Counted from the stretch's first letter, positions 39,892 through 50,402 are shown. The stretch is 64,000 nucleotides of DNA from Rikenellaceae bacterium (GCA_015060065.1 SUZF01000005.1:1-64000), one strand, 5' to 3'. The notes: generated from the letters alone by a model not told the origin. Made by a program: numbers and translations.

Positions 39892-41334
39892 TTATTTATT
39901 CTCTGCCTTTGCAGAAGCAATACGCTCCTCAAACATCTTCTTCTCCTTGCCCATTGCCATAAAGCATATTATGGTGGCAATGACACTTGCTGCGAAGAAT
40001 CCGATGAAGGTCAAGTCCCAACCATTGGCTCCGCTCTCGACAATTCTACCGAAGGCAATCTTCGAAAGGAAGGCATCGCCAATAAGATAACCGAGCAGAC
40101 CCATAAAGCCGGCAGCCGTACCCGCTGCATTCTTCGGAACTACGGCAATAGCCTGAATCGAAATCATCGCCACAGGACCATATACCGCAAAACCGGTGAT
40201 GATGAGTGCCGCAATGACTACGTGGATATACTCAACACCGCAAGCCGCAGCGATAGCACCTGCCTGCCAATAGACGAATGCGCCGATGGCGGTAACGGCC
40301 ATGCAGATAACATTTACCGGAGCGCAACGTCCTTGGAAGAACTTTGACGACAACCATCCTGCAATCAGCGTACCCGGAATTGCGGCCAGCATGTGATATG
40401 CGTACAAATCTTTACTTACGGCCTTGGTAATTCCATGAACCTCTTGCAGATAGATGGGCAACCAGTCCGAAATGCCGTTACGCACCAAATAGACAAGAAT
40501 ATTTGCAAATCCGATAAACCACAACATCTTGTTTTTGAGTACATAATCCACAAAGAGCGTCTTGAAGGGAATCTTATCCTCCTCGCCCTTCTTGGCTTTG
40601 GCACCCGAATAGTCGTTGCGATACTTGTCAATCGGAGGCAGACCGCACGATTCGGGAGTGTCGCGAATGAATAACCAGCATAGAACGGCTACCGCAAGAG
40701 CAGCAATCGACGGGATGATAAAGGACTCTCTCCACGCATCCTCGGCTCCAAAACCCAAGAGAGCCACGAGGCTACCTCCACCGATGGTTGCTAACCACGC
40801 CAACCCTGAACTTCCGATGTTGTGTGCCGTATTCCAAATCGACATCTTGAATGAACGCTCGTTGGTCGAGAACCAGTGTGACATCACACGACCGCACGGA
40901 GGCCAGCCCATACCCGAAAACCAACCGGTCAAGCAGGTCAGACCAAAGAGGATTGCAGTGGTAATGCCGCTATCTTTGGGGTAGGGGATAATACCTGCAA
41001 CAATCATAATAAGTGCCGAGATGATAAGTCCGAAGGTCAAGAACTTACGCGCATCGGAGCGGTCAGAAAGTCCGCCCATAAGGAACTTGCTGACGGCATA
41101 CGCGATAGGCAGACCTGCCATAGCATCTCCCACGCCACTCGTGTCGAGATATCCGAGCGATATCATATCCGCACCCGCAAACGAGAGATTCTTGCGGACA
41201 AGATAGTATGCAGCATATCCGAGATAGATACCCAAGAAGACTTTGAGGCGCATAGCCTTGTACTCCTTGTCGATTTTTTCTGCCGGCAACTCCGGTTTAT
41301 GTGCCGGAGGTGCCATGAAGTCTAAAAATGCCAT
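39892..41334 (-). CDS. Organophosphate:phosphate antiporter (GlpT/UhpT family)
   Basis: 480-residue MFS carrier of the OPA family with 12 predicted helices. Diagnostic segments: GYAAYYLVRKNLSFA, GGLSDRSDARKFL, WFSGMGWPPCGRVMSHWFSTNERSF, WNTAHNIGSSG and NGISDWLPIYLQE. It exchanges a sugar- or glycerol-phosphate for inorganic phosphate. Glycerol-3-phosphate is the default guess, and the nearby outer-membrane phospholipase would release lysophospholipids that could feed it. Downstream of a GH2 gene by 23 bp. Confidence 0.85.
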   Translation of the reverse strand: MAFLDFMAPPAHKPELPAEKIDKEYKAMRLKVFLGIYLGYAAYYLVRKNLSFAGADMISLGYLDTSGVGDAMAGLPIAYAVSKFLMGGLSDRSDARKFLTFGLIISALIMIVAGIIPYPKDSGITTAILFGLTCLTGWFSGMGWPPCGRVMSHWFSTNERSFKMSIWNTAHNIGSSGLAWLATIGGGSLVALLGFGAEDAWRESFIIPSIAALAVAVLCWLFIRDTPESCGLPPIDKYRNDYSGAKAKKGEEDKIPFKTLFVDYVLKNKMLWFIGFANILVYLVRNGISDWLPIYLQEVHGITKAVSKDLYAYHMLAAIPGTLIAGWLSSKFFQGRCAPVNVICMAVTAIGAFVYWQAGAIAAACGVEYIHVVIAALIITGFAVYGPVAMISIQAIAVVPKNAAGTAAGFMGLLGYLIGDAFLSKIAFGRIVESGANGWDLTFIGFFAASVIATIICFMAMGKEKKMFEERIASAKAENK

Positions 41335-41357
41335 TTTTTATCTATGTTTTCGTTCTG

Positions 41358-43256
41358 TTATTTCTCCTTTTTTGCTGCGCACTTGGGACTCTTGCCGAAT
41401 ATGCTCTTCAAACGTGCTGCATCATATTTGGGCTTGCGGTCGTAGTAGAAGATTCCGTTCTCCTCCTGCTCCACGTCGGTAAGTTGGGTATAGCAATAAC
41501 CCCAAACGTGGTCGCTAATCGAGAGCAGAGCGTCAATCTGACCTTCGAGTCGCTTGTAGAAATCCTCGCGTGTTACGGCCGAATCTCCATATCCCCACGA
41601 ACTCTTGCGCTCACGACCTGCAACATCCTTGGTCGGGGTTACCTCCAAGCACTTGATGCCTCCGAACTCGTCGAGCAGATAGGGCTTGCCTCCCTTGTAT
41701 ATCTCGATAACGAGCGGGTGTCGGGTTACTGCATCACCGACAGCCACATTTGCACTGCGGTGCTTTACGGGGGTGATGCGTGGTTTCTGGTTGTAGAACT
41801 CTCCTGTTTCGGGATTATAGACCTTGTTTTTCAGCTTTTCGGGGTCTTGCTCGTAGTTGTGCATACCGCAGATATCGTAGTGCGGAGTGAGCGTGCCACC
41901 ACTCATCGTATTCACAGGACGTGTCGGGTCGAGGGCGTGCGTCAATTTGTAGGCATCCTCCATAAAGCGCGGATACTGAACATTGTCAGGGTACCACGTC
42001 TCGTTAAACGGAGTCCAAGTGACGATTGCCGGGTGGTTGCGGTCGCGAACAACGATGCTCTCCCATTCGGAGAAGAAGTTACGTGCTGCGAGAGCCATAT
42101 ACTCGCCCATGCCCCAACTTGCATACTCGCCCCAAACCAAATATCCAAGGCGGTCAGCCCAGTAGAGGAAACGCTCCTCAAAGACCTTCTGGTGCAGGCG
42201 CGCACCGTTGAAGCCTACCTCCATCGACATCTCGATATCGCGGCGCAGTGCCTCATCGCTCGGTGCTGTCCAGAGTCCGTCGGGATAGAAACCTTGGTCG
42301 AGTACCAGACGTTGATAGTAGGGTTTGTTGTTGAGATAGACCTTGTTGCCGTCGATATGTACCTTACGCATACCGATATATGACTTGATAAGGTCGAGTT
42401 CATTGCCATTCTTGTCACAGATTACATACTCCACATCGTAGAGTTTCGGATTTTCGGGCGACCAGCACTCGTACTTCTTCATCGGCACGACAATCGGCAT
42501 GCCTTCAACCTGCGGAAGACGTTTTTGTGCGATGACTTTGCCGTTATCCTTAATGTTGATTGTCAGTGTATTCGACGAAGATGTGTTGAAGAAACGAGGG
42601 GTAAAGATGACGTGATTTTGGTCTATGTCGGTAATTACCTGCACGTAGTCGAGCGAGTAGTTATCCGTAGCCTCCATCCAAACTGTCTGCCAGATGCCCG
42701 TGGTACGGGTGTAGAGGCAGCCAAACGAGCCATAACGCAACGACTGCTTGCCGGCACCCTGTGTCTTGCTGCGCAGGTCGCTGTTGGCGCGAACAACGAG
42801 GTCGTGGCTCTTGCCGTCGGCTACAAATTTCGTGATATCGAAGGCGAAGGATGACGAGCCTCCGAAGTGGCGACCGATAAAGTTTCCATCGATATATACC
42901 TCCGACTCATAATAGACCGCGCCAAAGTGGAGCATAATCTTCTTGTTCGACCACTCTGCCGGAGCCTGAATTGTGCGATGATACCAAATTCCCGTGATAA
43001 AATCTTTATGCTCCACACCCGAAAGTTTGCTCTCCGGGCAGAAAGGAACGAGAATCTTGTCTGCGAATCCGTTGCTCTTGTAAAGTTCTCGCTCGAAACC
43101 TGTATCCACGAGGTCAAGTTCGTAACTCCACTCTCCGTTAAGATTCACCCATTGGCTTCTCTCGAACTGTGGGCGCGGATACTCTGCGCGAGGTTGTGAT
43201 GCAAATACACTCGCTCCGAGAAGCGATGCAATTGCAAAAAGAAAAAATCTCTTCAT
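41358..43256 (-). CDS. Glycoside hydrolase family 2, exported
   Basis: 632-residue periplasmic hydrolase (signal peptide ending VFASQP). Domains in order: jelly-roll sugar-binding (about 25-200, WVNLNGEWSYELDL, ITGIWYHRTI, TGIWQTVWMEA), an Ig-like domain (200-310), a TIM barrel (310-end). Acid/base Glu lies in WTPFNETWYPD and nucleophile Glu in LDEFGG. It could be a beta-galactosidase, glucuronidase or mannosidase; the sequence alone does not decide. Own promoter TACCTTTG at 43285-43292 (minus), heading a likely unit with the OPA antiporter, UbiD-family and HhH genes. Confidence 0.88.
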   Translation of the reverse strand: MKRFFLFAIASLLGASVFASQPRAEYPRPQFERSQWVNLNGEWSYELDLVDTGFERELYKSNGFADKILVPFCPESKLSGVEHKDFITGIWYHRTIQAPAEWSNKKIMLHFGAVYYESEVYIDGNFIGRHFGGSSSFAFDITKFVADGKSHDLVVRANSDLRSKTQGAGKQSLRYGSFGCLYTRTTGIWQTVWMEATDNYSLDYVQVITDIDQNHVIFTPRFFNTSSSNTLTINIKDNGKVIAQKRLPQVEGMPIVVPMKKYECWSPENPKLYDVEYVICDKNGNELDLIKSYIGMRKVHIDGNKVYLNNKPYYQRLVLDQGFYPDGLWTAPSDEALRRDIEMSMEVGFNGARLHQKVFEERFLYWADRLGYLVWGEYASWGMGEYMALAARNFFSEWESIVVRDRNHPAIVTWTPFNETWYPDNVQYPRFMEDAYKLTHALDPTRPVNTMSGGTLTPHYDICGMHNYEQDPEKLKNKVYNPETGEFYNQKPRITPVKHRSANVAVGDAVTRHPLVIEIYKGGKPYLLDEFGGIKCLEVTPTKDVAGRERKSSWGYGDSAVTREDFYKRLEGQIDALLSISDHVWGYCYTQLTDVEQEENGIFYYDRKPKYDAARLKSIFGKSPKCAAKKEK

Positions 43257-43284
43257 ACTAATTTTTTGATTTTTGGTTAGATTT

Positions 43285-43292
43285 CAAAGGTA
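43285..43292 (-). promoter_or_regulatory. -7 box of GH2 gene
   Basis: TACCTTTG on the minus strand, 28 bp before the ATG at 43256. Confidence 0.6.
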
Positions 43293-43312
43293 CTAATTTT
43301 TTCTTAAAAAGA

Positions 43313-43343
43313 AAAAGAGTAACCCCAAAAAAGTTACTCTTTT
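43313..43343 (-). terminator. Terminator after phospholipase gene
   Basis: An 11-bp stem (43313-43323 with 43333-43343) followed on the minus strand by TCTTTTT. It separates the phospholipase/GH123 unit from the GH2 unit. Confidence 0.82.
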
Positions 43344-43380
43344 ACGTTTTGTATGTCTGCTCCTCGAAAGAGAGCGAATT

Positions 43381-44175
43381 TTAATAGAGGTTTAACTTGT
43401 TGTTCATCAGCGATATTCCTATGCGAATCTTGCTTGTCCGACGGTTGTAGTCAATCATCGTCTCGCCATAACCGTAGCAATACTGTACAAAGAGGCAGGG
43501 GAGCCAATCTCCGCGCTTCGCCATGCGCCACGAAGCCTCGACCTGAACATTGTATTTAGCGAATGTTACGGTCGGATTCACAAGAGCCGTGACCGAAATG
43601 CGGTCGTTGAGGGTGTGGAATGTCCCCCACAACTGCATCACGCCTCGATAGTGGAAATATCGGCTGATATTCTCCCGGTCGTAGTATCCATACCACGCCC
43701 TCGCACCGAAGCGCCAATGGGGTAGAGGCTCGTAAAGACAAGCCGCAGTCGCATAGTTGAACGAGCGAGACGTCGGGTTGTCCAATCCATTCGATTCGTG
43801 TTCGATACCGAAGAGCATCCTTACTTGCGGATTTATACGCCAAGCCACCCAAACGCCCGGATTGTAGGCGGTCTCACGGAACGGACACGACTCCTGATAT
43901 ATATCCCAGATACTGCGTTGCGAGTAGGTGGCAAAGATATCAGCCTTACCCTTAATGTTCCACAAACGTAGGGCTACGCTCAACTGAAATTTCACATCAG
44001 ATGTGTATTGCGACACGGGCTTGTTGGTGGCAAAACCCGTAGCGATGTAACCGTGTTTCCAAAGTCCGAGAACGGGGTATTCGCTCTTCGACTTTGCGGC
44101 AACACCCTCTGCGCCTTTGGCTGATACCGAAAGCGTAGTCATTAAGACGAGGAGTGTTGCTATAAGTCGTTTCAT
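43381..44175 (-). CDS. pldA: Outer-membrane phospholipase A
   Basis: 264-residue beta-barrel hydrolase that removes acyl chains from phospholipids in the outer membrane. The signal peptide ends SVSAK. The catalytic block HESNGLDNPTSRSFN gives H126, S128 and N140, the same 2- and 14-residue spacing as H142/S144/N156 of E. coli OMPLA. The rest alternates hydrophobic and aromatic residues typical of strands and ends with aromatic LNLY. 22 bp after the GH123-like gene; terminator follows. Confidence 0.87.
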   Translation of the reverse strand: MKRLIATLLVLMTTLSVSAKGAEGVAAKSKSEYPVLGLWKHGYIATGFATNKPVSQYTSDVKFQLSVALRLWNIKGKADIFATYSQRSIWDIYQESCPFRETAYNPGVWVAWRINPQVRMLFGIEHESNGLDNPTSRSFNYATAACLYEPLPHWRFGARAWYGYYDRENISRYFHYRGVMQLWGTFHTLNDRISVTALVNPTVTFAKYNVQVEASWRMAKRGDWLPCLFVQYCYGYGETMIDYNRRTSKIRIGISLMNNKLNLY

Positions 44176-44197
44176 GTGTCCGAAATCTCTGTGTTGC

Positions 44198-45988
44198 CTA
44201 ATTTGCCGAAGCCAACTTCTCGGCAGCCTCGTTGAGTGTTCGGTTAGCCTCTGCCACGAACTCTGCCCACGGCTGCGAGGGGTCGTTCACATTCGATGTG
44301 CGAATCTTCTCCAAGATGCTCTCCACGGGAGCCAAAGCCTCGTTGTCAGCACCATAGATGCGACGCAGCGAACGAATCTTCTCGGCAACCTCGATACCGT
44401 CAATCATACGCTCGAAACGCATCGTTGTACGTGCGTGCGGATAGACGAAGAATGTATCGCCCGAAGCCCAGCGACGGAAACGCGAGTCGATATGCGGAGC
44501 AGCGGGCCACGAGTTGTATGCCCAACGCAACATTCCGTCGTAGTCGTGCGCAATTCCATACCAACCGAGGAGTTCCGACTCGAAGGGTTGCGAGTAGGTG
44601 AAGGCATTGGGGAAGTGGGTGCTGCAACAGATGTAGAAGGTTGTGTAGAAACCCTTTTCGCGACGTTCAAGGATGTCGCTATGCTCAACAAGCGCATTCT
44701 TCTGCGAAACGCAGACATCGCGCATATTGGTAAAGAGTTTGTACGAGTTGTGGTTGTCAGCAATAGCGAAACCGAGTTGCGGAGCGTGCTTTGCGATAAG
44801 TCGTGCTGCTGCCGTCATATCCTCCGGAGCGCGCTCGTCGATAGCCATGTTAGTCTTGTCGAGCCATCCCTTCTCGGCGAGGTGCTTTGCGAAGTCGGCA
44901 AGGAACGGAGCCCACATCTTCTCAAATTCGGGAGTGCCGGGGATAGCCTTGACTTGACGATTGCGCTCGTGTTTTGCATCGAAGTAGTCGAGTTCGCAAT
45001 CGCCCCACGGCAACATCGAGTAGCAGTTTATCGAGCGGTCGATGCCGAGCGAGAACATAAACTCCACCCAGCGGTCGAAAATGGTGTAGTCGTAACTCCA
45101 CGAGCCATCCTCGTTCATTGTCCAAGCAATCATCGCCTCATAGTCGTCAAAGCACTGATAACGCCACGGGTCGCGGTTGAGGGTTGCCGTTACAACCTTC
45201 TGACCGGCAGCCACGAGGGGTGCAAACTCCTTGCGCATAATCTCGAAATGCTCATCACTCCAACAAGGAACATTATGTACGCGGGCAATTGCCGAGGGGT
45301 GCTGCCACAAGTCGAGGTGGTATTGCCACTCGCTGGGGTCTTCGACCACCTGGTCGATAACTTTCAACTCGAAGGGCAACGCGATTTTGCCGAATCCGTT
45401 GTGGCTTACCACAACCTCCGAATGGTATGTACCGACCGTAGCCTCCTTGGGGATGTCGATTGTAACCCAGACGGGACGTGTGGTGCGAGCCTCGATGTCG
45501 AAGCGGTCGAGCGAGTCGAGCATATCGGCTTCGAGTGCCGGCTCGTGAAGAATCGAGCGGGCGCACTTGCAGTTGGGGTGGCTCTTGTCACCGATGGTGT
45601 AGCGCACGAAGCGGGTCTGGGCAATCTCGGCAGGCAGAGTGGCACTCTCCGAGCGTAAATCCTTAACCTGGCACTCCGCGCCATTCACTCCGTCGGCAGT
45701 CCAGAGAAGCAGTTGAGCCGAGATCTTCTCGCCTCTCCATCCGCAGAGCGAGAGACTCTTCGACGGGTCGAGTGCAGGAATCTCGCTGCGTGAATATTGC
45801 AGGTCGGCACTGCCCCAAGCGGCATTCAGTCCCGCTTTTGCACTATCCCAAGCCTGAATTGCCTCCTCGGAGAGGGTGGCGGGGTCTGCCGGCTCGACGT
45901 AAGTCTCAACCGGTGTGTAGCAACAATCGCAACCTGCGAACAGAGCCGAAACAATCGCAGTTGCGAGGGTAAGTTTTAGTGATCTCAT
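44198..45988 (-). CDS. GH123-like (DUF4091) glycosidase lipoprotein
   Basis: 596-residue lipoprotein (signal peptide ending LFAGC, followed by a CDCC cluster). An N-terminal beta domain (SLCGWRGEKISAQLLLW...VWVTIDIPKEATVGTYHSEVVV) precedes a TIM-barrel DUF4091/GH123 domain. The adjacent Asp-Glu in NMAIDERAPEDM matches the catalytic pair of GH123 beta-N-acetylgalactosaminidases. Expected at the cell surface or periplasm, acting on GalNAc-containing or similar glycans. 31 bp after rnhA and 22 bp before pldA. Confidence 0.82.
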   Translation of the reverse strand: MRSLKLTLATAIVSALFAGCDCCYTPVETYVEPADPATLSEEAIQAWDSAKAGLNAAWGSADLQYSRSEIPALDPSKSLSLCGWRGEKISAQLLLWTADGVNGAECQVKDLRSESATLPAEIAQTRFVRYTIGDKSHPNCKCARSILHEPALEADMLDSLDRFDIEARTTRPVWVTIDIPKEATVGTYHSEVVVSHNGFGKIALPFELKVIDQVVEDPSEWQYHLDLWQHPSAIARVHNVPCWSDEHFEIMRKEFAPLVAAGQKVVTATLNRDPWRYQCFDDYEAMIAWTMNEDGSWSYDYTIFDRWVEFMFSLGIDRSINCYSMLPWGDCELDYFDAKHERNRQVKAIPGTPEFEKMWAPFLADFAKHLAEKGWLDKTNMAIDERAPEDMTAAARLIAKHAPQLGFAIADNHNSYKLFTNMRDVCVSQKNALVEHSDILERREKGFYTTFYICCSTHFPNAFTYSQPFESELLGWYGIAHDYDGMLRWAYNSWPAAPHIDSRFRRWASGDTFFVYPHARTTMRFERMIDGIEVAEKIRSLRRIYGADNEALAPVESILEKIRTSNVNDPSQPWAEFVAEANRTLNEAAEKLASAN

Positions 45989-46019
45989 AGTTGTTATTTA
46001 GATTAGTGTTTGTCCATAT

Positions 46020-46478
46020 TTACTCTTTGTCGTATCCGCAATCTTCGAGCAGGTTGGCGCGATTGTTTGCTGCGGCAACGGCAAGTTCGTCACAGCGATT
46101 GTTCTCGACCGTTGAGGCGTGTCCTTTGACCCAGACAAAGCGAACATTATGGCGACGATAAACCCTCAAAAAACGCATCCATAGGTCGGGATTCTTCTTG
46201 CCGGCAAATCCCTTCTTCTCCCAGCCGAAGAGCCAACGCTGATTTATAGCCTCGACGACATACTTCGAGTCGGAGTAGATTGTTACATCGTTGCCATCCT
46301 GTTTGAGTGCTTCGAGAGCCACGCAGACCGCCATAAGTTCCATACGGTTATTGGTCGTCAGACGAAAACCCTGCGAGAGTTCCTTGCGGTGAGGTCCCGA
46401 TATGAGGACTATACCATAACCGCCGGCACCCGGATTACCGAGTGCCGAGCCGTCAGTGTATATCGTGATTTGAGCCAA
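46020..46478 (-). CDS. rnhA: Ribonuclease HI
   Basis: 152-residue nuclease removing RNA from RNA-DNA hybrids. The DEDD residues are present: Asp in YTDGSALGNPG, Glu in RMELMAV, Asp in YSDSKYV, Asp in NNRCDELA; WVKGHA is also conserved. It starts 16 bp after valS and is probably co-transcribed. Confidence 0.95.
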   Translation of the reverse strand: MAQITIYTDGSALGNPGAGGYGIVLISGPHRKELSQGFRLTTNNRMELMAVCVALEALKQDGNDVTIYSDSKYVVEAINQRWLFGWEKKGFAGKKNPDLWMRFLRVYRRHNVRFVWVKGHASTVENNRCDELAVAAANNRANLLEDCGYDKE

Positions 46479-46494
46479 GCCTACGAGGTTTTAT

Positions 46495-49119
46495 TTAGGC
46501 TTTCAGGGCTGCAAGTTGCTCCTTAATAGCCGTGATTTTAGCCTCGGCATCAGCCTGCTTTGCGCGCTCGTTGGCTACGACCTTTTCGGGTGCAGACGAT
46601 ACGAAACGCTCATTCGAGAGCTTCTTCATCACACTCGCAAGGAAACCTTCGTAGTACTCCAAATCCTTGGTCAAGGCTGCAATCTCTGCCTCCTTGTCAA
46701 TTTTGTCGCCCATCGGAACGAAGTACTGCGTAGTCTTGACAATAAATCCGACAGCCGTGCTATCCTTCTCTGCGACCTTCTCGACTGCGGTTGCATTTGC
46801 GAGTTTGATGAGTACCGGCTCGAACTCCGAGGGGTAGTTTTCGTCAGCGATAACCTTTACGTCGAGAGCCTCCTTTTGTGCAAGATTCTTCTGCTTGCGG
46901 ATGTTACGGATTGCCGATACAGCCTCCTGCATCAACTCGAAGCGTGCCAACACGCCCTCGTCAAACGCCTCGGCACGGGGCATCGGGCTGACCATAATCG
47001 ACTCGCCATCCTTGCGCGGAGCCAATGCCTGCCAAATCTCCTCCGTGACGAAGGGCATAAAGGGGTGCAACACAAGCATCAACTGCTCGAAGAACGAGCG
47101 TGTAGCCTCGATAGTGGTCTTGTCGATGGGTGCGCCATACGCCGGCTTCACGATTTCGAGATAGCGACCGCTGAAATCGTCCCAGAAGAGTTTATATGCC
47201 ACCATCAGCGACTCCGAGAGTCGGTAAGACTCGAAGTTCGACTCGATTTCGGTAAGAGCCTGATTGAGTTTGTGGCGGAACCACTCGACAGCCAAGCGAT
47301 TGTTCTCGCTCTGTGCAAGCGACTCATCGACGCTCCAACCATTGATAAGACGGTAGGCATTCCAAATCTTGTTGCCAAAGTTACGGCCGTTCTCGCAGAG
47401 CGACTCGTCAAACATAATATCGTTACCTGCGCTGGTGCAGAGCATCATTGCCATACGGATACCATCGGCTCCATACTTTGCAATCAGGTCGAGCGGGTCG
47501 GGCGAGTTGCCGAGTTGCTTCGACATCTTGCGACCAATCTTGTCGCGCACGATACCGGTGAAATAGACATTTCCGAATGGTTTTTCGCCACGATATTCGT
47601 AACCCGCCATAATCATACGAGCCACCCAGAAGAAGATGATGTCGGGACCCGTAACGAGGTCGTTGGTGGGGTAGTAGTACGAAATCTCTTTGTTGTCGGG
47701 GTTGCGGATGCCGTCGAATACCGATATGGGCCACAGCCACGACGAGAACCACGTATCCAATACGTCTTCATCCTGACGCAGGTCGGCAGCCGTGAGCGAG
47801 GGGTCTTTCTGCTGTGCCAATGCGAGTGCCTTCTCGGCAGTCTCGGCTACGACATAGCCTCCCTTCGGCAGATAGTATGCCGGAATGCGCTGACCCCACC
47901 ACAGTTGGCGCGAGATGCACCAATCCTTGATATTCTCCATCCAGTGGCGATAGGTGTTTTTATACTTTTCGGGTACAAACTTGATAACATCCTCCAATAC
48001 GGCACGAGTTGCCGGCTCGGCAATCTCCTTCATCGAGAGGAACCACTGCATCGAGAGTTTCGGCTCGATGGCAACGCCCGTGCGCTCCGAATAACCTACG
48101 TTGTTGGTGTAAGCCTCGGTCTTTTCGAGCAGACCTGCCGCTGCGAGGTCGCCCTCGATTATGCGACGGCACTCGAAACGCTCCATGCCGACATATAAGC
48201 CCACCTTATCGTTAATTGTGCCGTCGTCGTTGAAAATATCGATGGTTTCGAGTCCATACTTTTCACCGAGCATATAGTCATTTACGTCGTGAGCCGGAGT
48301 GACCTTCAATGCGCCCGTACCAAACTCGATATCGACATACTCGTCACGAATCACGGGAATCGAGCGACCCACCAGAGGCACAATCACACGTGCATCTTCG
48401 GGCAGCCACTTGTAACGCTCATCGTTGGGATTTACGCACAATGCCGTATCGCCCAAAATGGTTTCGGGACGGGTCGTGGCAACGATAAGGGCCTTATCCG
48501 AGCCTTCGACCACATAGCGCAGGTAATAGAGTTTGCCCTGCGACTCCTTGTAGATTACCTCCTCATCCGAAAGGGCGGTCTTTGCCGAGGGGTCCCAATT
48601 GACCATGCGGACACCGCGATAGATTTTACCCTTCTCGAAGAGGTCGCAGAAGACCTTGATGACACCCTCGGTGCGAGCCTCGTCCATCGTGAAGCAGGTA
48701 CGCTCCCAGTCGCACGAAGCACCGAGTGTGCGCAACTGACGAAGGATGATGCCTCCGTGCTTCTCCTTCCACTCCCAAGCGTGTTTGAGGAACTCCTCGC
48801 GTGTGAGCGACGACTTCTCGATACCCTCGGCTTTGAGTTTCGCCACTACCTTTGCCTCGGTAGCAATCGAGGCGTGGTCTGTTCCGGGTACCCAGCAGGC
48901 GTTCTTGCCCATCATTCGTGCGCGACGCACCAAAACATCCTGCAACGTGTTGTTGAGAATGTGTCCCATGTGGAGCATACCCGTCACGTTGGGGGGCGGG
49001 ATTACGATTGTATAAGGCTCACGCTCGTCGGGTTCCGAGTGGAAAAGTCTGTTTTTCTCCCAATAGTCGTACCACTTCGCTTCAATATCCTGCGGAGTGT
49101 ATTTGTCGGCAATCTGCAT
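46495..49119 (-). CDS. valS: Valyl-tRNA synthetase
   Basis: 874-residue class I aminoacyl-tRNA synthetase that charges tRNA-Val. HIGH motif as [19 protein letters not shown] loop as [14 protein letters not shown] (last Ser replaced by Gln), editing domain about 200-360, DALRFA-like region ADGIRMAMM, and a C-terminal coiled coil ([22 protein letters not shown]...). It is first in a minus-strand unit with promoter TATTTTTG at 49161-49168. Confidence 0.97.
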   Translation of the reverse strand: MQIADKYTPQDIEAKWYDYWEKNRLFHSEPDEREPYTIVIPPPNVTGMLHMGHILNNTLQDVLVRRARMMGKNACWVPGTDHASIATEAKVVAKLKAEGIEKSSLTREEFLKHAWEWKEKHGGIILRQLRTLGASCDWERTCFTMDEARTEGVIKVFCDLFEKGKIYRGVRMVNWDPSAKTALSDEEVIYKESQGKLYYLRYVVEGSDKALIVATTRPETILGDTALCVNPNDERYKWLPEDARVIVPLVGRSIPVIRDEYVDIEFGTGALKVTPAHDVNDYMLGEKYGLETIDIFNDDGTINDKVGLYVGMERFECRRIIEGDLAAAGLLEKTEAYTNNVGYSERTGVAIEPKLSMQWFLSMKEIAEPATRAVLEDVIKFVPEKYKNTYRHWMENIKDWCISRQLWWGQRIPAYYLPKGGYVVAETAEKALALAQQKDPSLTAADLRQDEDVLDTWFSSWLWPISVFDGIRNPDNKEISYYYPTNDLVTGPDIIFFWVARMIMAGYEYRGEKPFGNVYFTGIVRDKIGRKMSKQLGNSPDPLDLIAKYGADGIRMAMMLCTSAGNDIMFDESLCENGRNFGNKIWNAYRLINGWSVDESLAQSENNRLAVEWFRHKLNQALTEIESNFESYRLSESLMVAYKLFWDDFSGRYLEIVKPAYGAPIDKTTIEATRSFFEQLMLVLHPFMPFVTEEIWQALAPRKDGESIMVSPMPRAEAFDEGVLARFELMQEAVSAIRNIRKQKNLAQKEALDVKVIADENYPSEFEPVLIKLANATAVEKVAEKDSTAVGFIVKTTQYFVPMGDKIDKEAEIAALTKDLEYYEGFLASVMKKLSNERFVSSAPEKVVANERAKQADAEAKITAIKEQLAALKA

Positions 49120-49160
49120 AAATTTTATATTTGTTTGTTTACAATTTCTCTATTTGCGTG

Positions 49161-49168
49161 CAAAAATA
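49161..49168 (-). promoter_or_regulatory. -7 box of valS
   Basis: TATTTTTG on the minus strand, 41 bp before the valS ATG. Confidence 0.55.
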
Positions 49169-49173
49169 CAAAA

Positions 49174-49206
49174 ATAATTGTGAATTGTGAATTGTGAATT
49201 ATGAAT
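49174..49206. repeat. 7-bp tandem array (aattgtg)
   Basis: Four heptamer units between the asnA stop and the valS promoter. Confidence 0.88.
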
Positions 49207-49213
49207 TCTTTGG

Positions 49214-50251
49214 CTATGCCAAGTGTATTCCTGCCTTTTCGCACTCTTCGCGCATCTGGTCGCTCCATATCGAACTCTGAATCTCGCCTATGTGCGCTTT
49301 GCGCAGCAGGAACATACAGAGTCGCGACTGTCCGATACCGCCACCCACCGTGAGCGGCAGTTTGCCGTCAAGTAACATGCGGTGGAACATCATCCCAGCC
49401 TTATGCTCCTCGCCTCGCAATGCAAGTTGTCGGCGCAGAGCCTCGGCATCGACACGAATACCCATACTCGATACCTCGAATGCCGATTCGAGAACAGGAT
49501 TCCAGAGCAGAATATCTCCGTTCAATCCGAAGTATCCCTCCTCGTTGGGAGTACTCCAATCGTCGTAGTCGGCAGCGCGTCCGTCGTGAGGTAATCCATT
49601 CGATAGTTCGCCTCCGATACCGATGACGAAAACTGCCTTGTAGCGACGTGTAATCTCGTTCTCGCGCTCCTTGGGCGAGAGATTGGGGTAGAGTTGCAGC
49701 AACTCCTCGGCATGGATGAAATGTATCTGTTCGGGCAGTTGTGGCTGCAACTGCGGAAACTCGACGTAGAGTTTGTTCTCGGTAACCTTTATCGACTCGT
49801 AAATGCGACGCACGGTCTGCTTCAAAAATGCCACGGTGCGCTGTTCGGGAGTGATTACCTGCTCCCAGTCCCATTGGTCCACATATATCGAGTGGATGTT
49901 GTCGGCATCCTCCTCCGGACGCAGAGCGTTCATGTCGGTATAGATACCTCGGCCTGCGACCGTACCCATCTGCGCGAGTTTCAGTCGTTTCCACTTTGCC
50001 AATGAATGTACCACCTCGGCAGTAGCCCCACCCACACTCTTTACGGGAAAGGTTACAGCCTGCTCGACACCGTTGAGGTCGTCATTCAGACCCGTATCTT
50101 TCATTACGGCAATCGGAGCCGTCACGCGCAACAGGGCGAGTTGTGCCGAGAGGTTGTTCTGAAACATATCCTTTACCTGCTTGATGGCACGCTCGGTGCT
50201 CTCGACGTCGGGCAGCGGATTTTCGTATTTTGTCGGAATGTAGAGTGACAT
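49214..50251 (-). CDS. asnA: Aspartate-ammonia ligase
   Basis: 345-residue ammonia-dependent asparagine synthetase. Family blocks: MSLYIPTKYENPL, AVTFPVKSVGGATAEVVHSLAKWKRLKLAQ, GIYTDMNALRPEED, SIYVDQWDWE and the C-terminal GGGIGQSRLCMFLLRKAHIGEIQ. I start at 50251, where the family N-terminus begins, not at 50302. Divergent from lon, with promoter TACATTTG at 50291-50298 (minus). Confidence 0.95.
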   Translation of the reverse strand: MSLYIPTKYENPLPDVESTERAIKQVKDMFQNNLSAQLALLRVTAPIAVMKDTGLNDDLNGVEQAVTFPVKSVGGATAEVVHSLAKWKRLKLAQMGTVAGRGIYTDMNALRPEEDADNIHSIYVDQWDWEQVITPEQRTVAFLKQTVRRIYESIKVTENKLYVEFPQLQPQLPEQIHFIHAEELLQLYPNLSPKERENEITRRYKAVFVIGIGGELSNGLPHDGRAADYDDWSTPNEEGYFGLNGDILLWNPVLESAFEVSSMGIRVDAEALRRQLALRGEEHKAGMMFHRMLLDGKLPLTVGGGIGQSRLCMFLLRKAHIGEIQSSIWSDQMREECEKAGIHLA

Positions 50252-50290
50252 ATCTTCGTAGTTTTGCGACAAAAGTCGTCGTATCGAGCG

Positions 50291-50298
50291 CAAATGTA
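50291..50298 (-). promoter_or_regulatory. -7 box of asnA
   Basis: TACATTTG on the minus strand, 39 bp before the asnA ATG at 50251. Confidence 0.6.
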
Positions 50299-50317
50299 AC
50301 AATTTTACGATAAAAGA

Positions 50318-50361
50318 GCCTCTAAAAAGTGCCGAATATTGCCGATAAATACTTTTTAGGC
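50318..50361. other. Inverted repeat between asnA and lon promoters
   Basis: GCCT-CT-AAAAAGT (50318-50330) pairs with ACTTTTTAGGC (50351-50361) leaving a 2-nt bulge; the 20-nt loop contains GCCGA twice. It lies between divergent promoters, so it is not an obvious terminator for either gene. Confidence 0.5.
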
Positions 50362-50402
50362 TTATTTTTGCTGTTGTGATAATAGAGTTCCGATAAAAAA
50401 CG

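Noticed and set aside
44117..48198. 513- and 560-codon plus-strand frames opposite the GH123-like gene and valS
   Set aside because: Antisense to firmly identified genes, with no recognisable protein content.
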